A stretch of DNA of 64,000 nucleotides, from the NCBI GenBank assembly GCA_903832325.1, contig CAILBC010000022.1:124001-188000 (forward strand), read 5' to 3'. Of the stretch, positions 63,285-64,000 are shown piece after piece; position 1 is the first letter of the stretch, and every line of letters starts with the position of its first letter. The stretch is from an uncultured Sphingomonadales bacterium (GTDB lineage Bacteria; Pseudomonadota; Alphaproteobacteria; Sphingomonadales; Sphingomonadaceae). The position numbers were made by a program, and so were the translations under genes. Below the pieces are notes generated by a model. The model did no database searches. It was not told the origin of the DNA and worked only from the letters and a program-made list of their open reading frames with translations.

Positions 63285-64000
63285 AAGTCCCCGGACATCT
63301 GGAATTTTGACAAAAAGGCGTTTGATTGGGGGCGCGCGCCGGCAAAGCCATCGACCAGCAGGCGGCGACCATCGGGCGGCAGCATGGCCGACAGCCGGCC
63401 GATGAAGCCCAGCACCGCAGCCACGGCATCGGCGCGCGCCGGCAAATCGACCGAAATGCGCACGAGCACGGCATCGGGCATGCGCCCGGCCAGATTTTCG
63501 CGCACGATCACGCGGCGTTCGGCAGCGACGTCGGGTGGGAAAGTGCCCGCAATGCGGGTCCAGAAGATCACCTGCTGCACCAGATCGTCGCGCCGCGCGG
63601 TCACGATCTGCGCGGGCACGGTGCGCCCGGCAAAACGGATCGGCAGCGCCTGCGGATCGCTGAGCACAAAGCCCTGCGCCGGATAGCAGGCATCGGGCCG
63701 GTGCAACTGCACATCGGCATCCTGCCCCCGGCCATAAGCGATCAGCAGCGCCACATCGGGCAGCTGTGCCATGCCCGATGCCGATACAGATCCCGATGCA
63801 GATGCCGACACTGGCGCACCCGCACCCGCACCCGCACCCCAGCCGCGATCGACGCGATAGATCCGGGTGAGAATCTGGTCATAGAGCCGCGCCGACAATT
63901 CGTCCGATGGCGCCGTGACGAGCCCGTCGCGCGCTGCCACCTGCCACGGCCCCAGCCGTTGCGGCACCGCCGCATCGATCCAGCGGTCGGTCAGCACCGG
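63281..64000 (-). CDS. epsI: Exosortase-associated protein EpsI (5' end cut)
   Basis: At least 239 residues of an EpsI-family protein; the frame stays open to the right edge, so the true start lies beyond. GPWQV, YGRGQDADVQLHRPDACYPAQGF with the conserved Cys, and GFAGARPQSN are family landmarks. EpsI is usually fused to or follows an exosortase gene. A GA/SA-rich linker (about residues 55-75) is made by short repeats. The overlap with epsD is ATGA. Confidence 0.88.
   Translation of the reverse strand, partial: PVLTDRWIDAAVPQRLGPWQVAARDGLVTAPSDELSARLYDQILTRIYRVDRGWGAGAGAGAPVSASASGSVSASGMAQLPDVALLIAYGRGQDADVQLHRPDACYPAQGFVLSDPQALPIRFAGRTVPAQIVTARRDDLVQQVIFWTRIAGTFPPDVAAERRVIVRENLAGRMPDAVLVRISVDLPARADAVAAVLGFIGRLSAMLPPDGRRLLVDGFAGARPQSNAFLSKFQMSGDL

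Overview
The window looks like a chromosomal segment of a GC-rich alphaproteobacterium of the Sphingomonadales (Novosphingobium/Sphingomonas type). The grounds are the codon use, a small protein resembling the sphingomonad XrtV accessory family, PEPxxW-CTERM proteins, an NAD-dependent fds formate dehydrogenase and many ATGA start/stop overlaps. No rRNA, tRNA, CRISPR array, intact IS or phage was seen.

Layout. (1) 0-1.9 kb: a truncated gene, a PHA-system protein, a DUF2721 membrane protein and a TonB. (2) 1.9-9.4 kb, minus strand: fdsG-fdsB-mobA-fdsA-fdsD-fdhD, a soluble molybdenum formate dehydrogenase with its own cofactor nucleotidyltransferase and sulfurtransferase, preceded by two perfect inverted repeats and a LysR regulator. 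(3) 9.7-28.6 kb: an ABC-transporter (group 2, kps) capsule locus. It holds Kdo supply (kdsD, kdsB, kdsA), an outer-membrane exporter lipoprotein, kpsE-M-T, a methyltransferase, several glycosyltransferases, a GH5 hydrolase, an Stf0-type sulfotransferase, a GT2-GT4 fusion, a one-module KpsC and KpsS. (4) 28.6-34.4 kb: cupin, bioB-bioD, cyclophilin-type PPIase, chemoreceptor and a small TonB-C protein. (5) 34.5-40.3 kb: a glycosyltransferase, two PEP-CTERM proteins and a secreted GH16 enzyme with RTX-type repeats. (6) 40.3-41.1 kb: small mobile-element debris. (7) 41.2-52.9 kb: an exopolysaccharide assembly block (acyltransferases, four glycosyltransferases, GH16, flippase, Wzy-like polymerase and the XrtV accessory protein). 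(8) 53-57.3 kb: TetR and AraC regulators, an IS110 remnant, a beta-propeller protein and a fatty-acid hydroxylase. (9) 57.4-64 kb, minus strand: epsI-epsD-epsL-epsE-epsF-epsG, the export and chain-length part of an exosortase-linked EPS system, running off the right edge where the exosortase gene would be expected.

Two surface-polysaccharide routes therefore sit side by side: a Kdo-linked, ABC-exported capsule that is probably sulfated, and a Wzx/Wzy plus EpsE/F/G pathway tied to protein sorting by an exosortase.

The oddest signal is not a gene. About twenty short, nearly perfect tandem duplications (12-27 bp units) lie at gene ends, at gene starts and in protein linkers, and several copy or span the stop codon. 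Other unusual points are a KpsC reduced to the C-terminal module, a gene whose stop codon is completed by a MITE, paired palindromes before fdsG, and a tyrosine-kinase-like EpsG without the usual Walker lysine or tyrosine tail.
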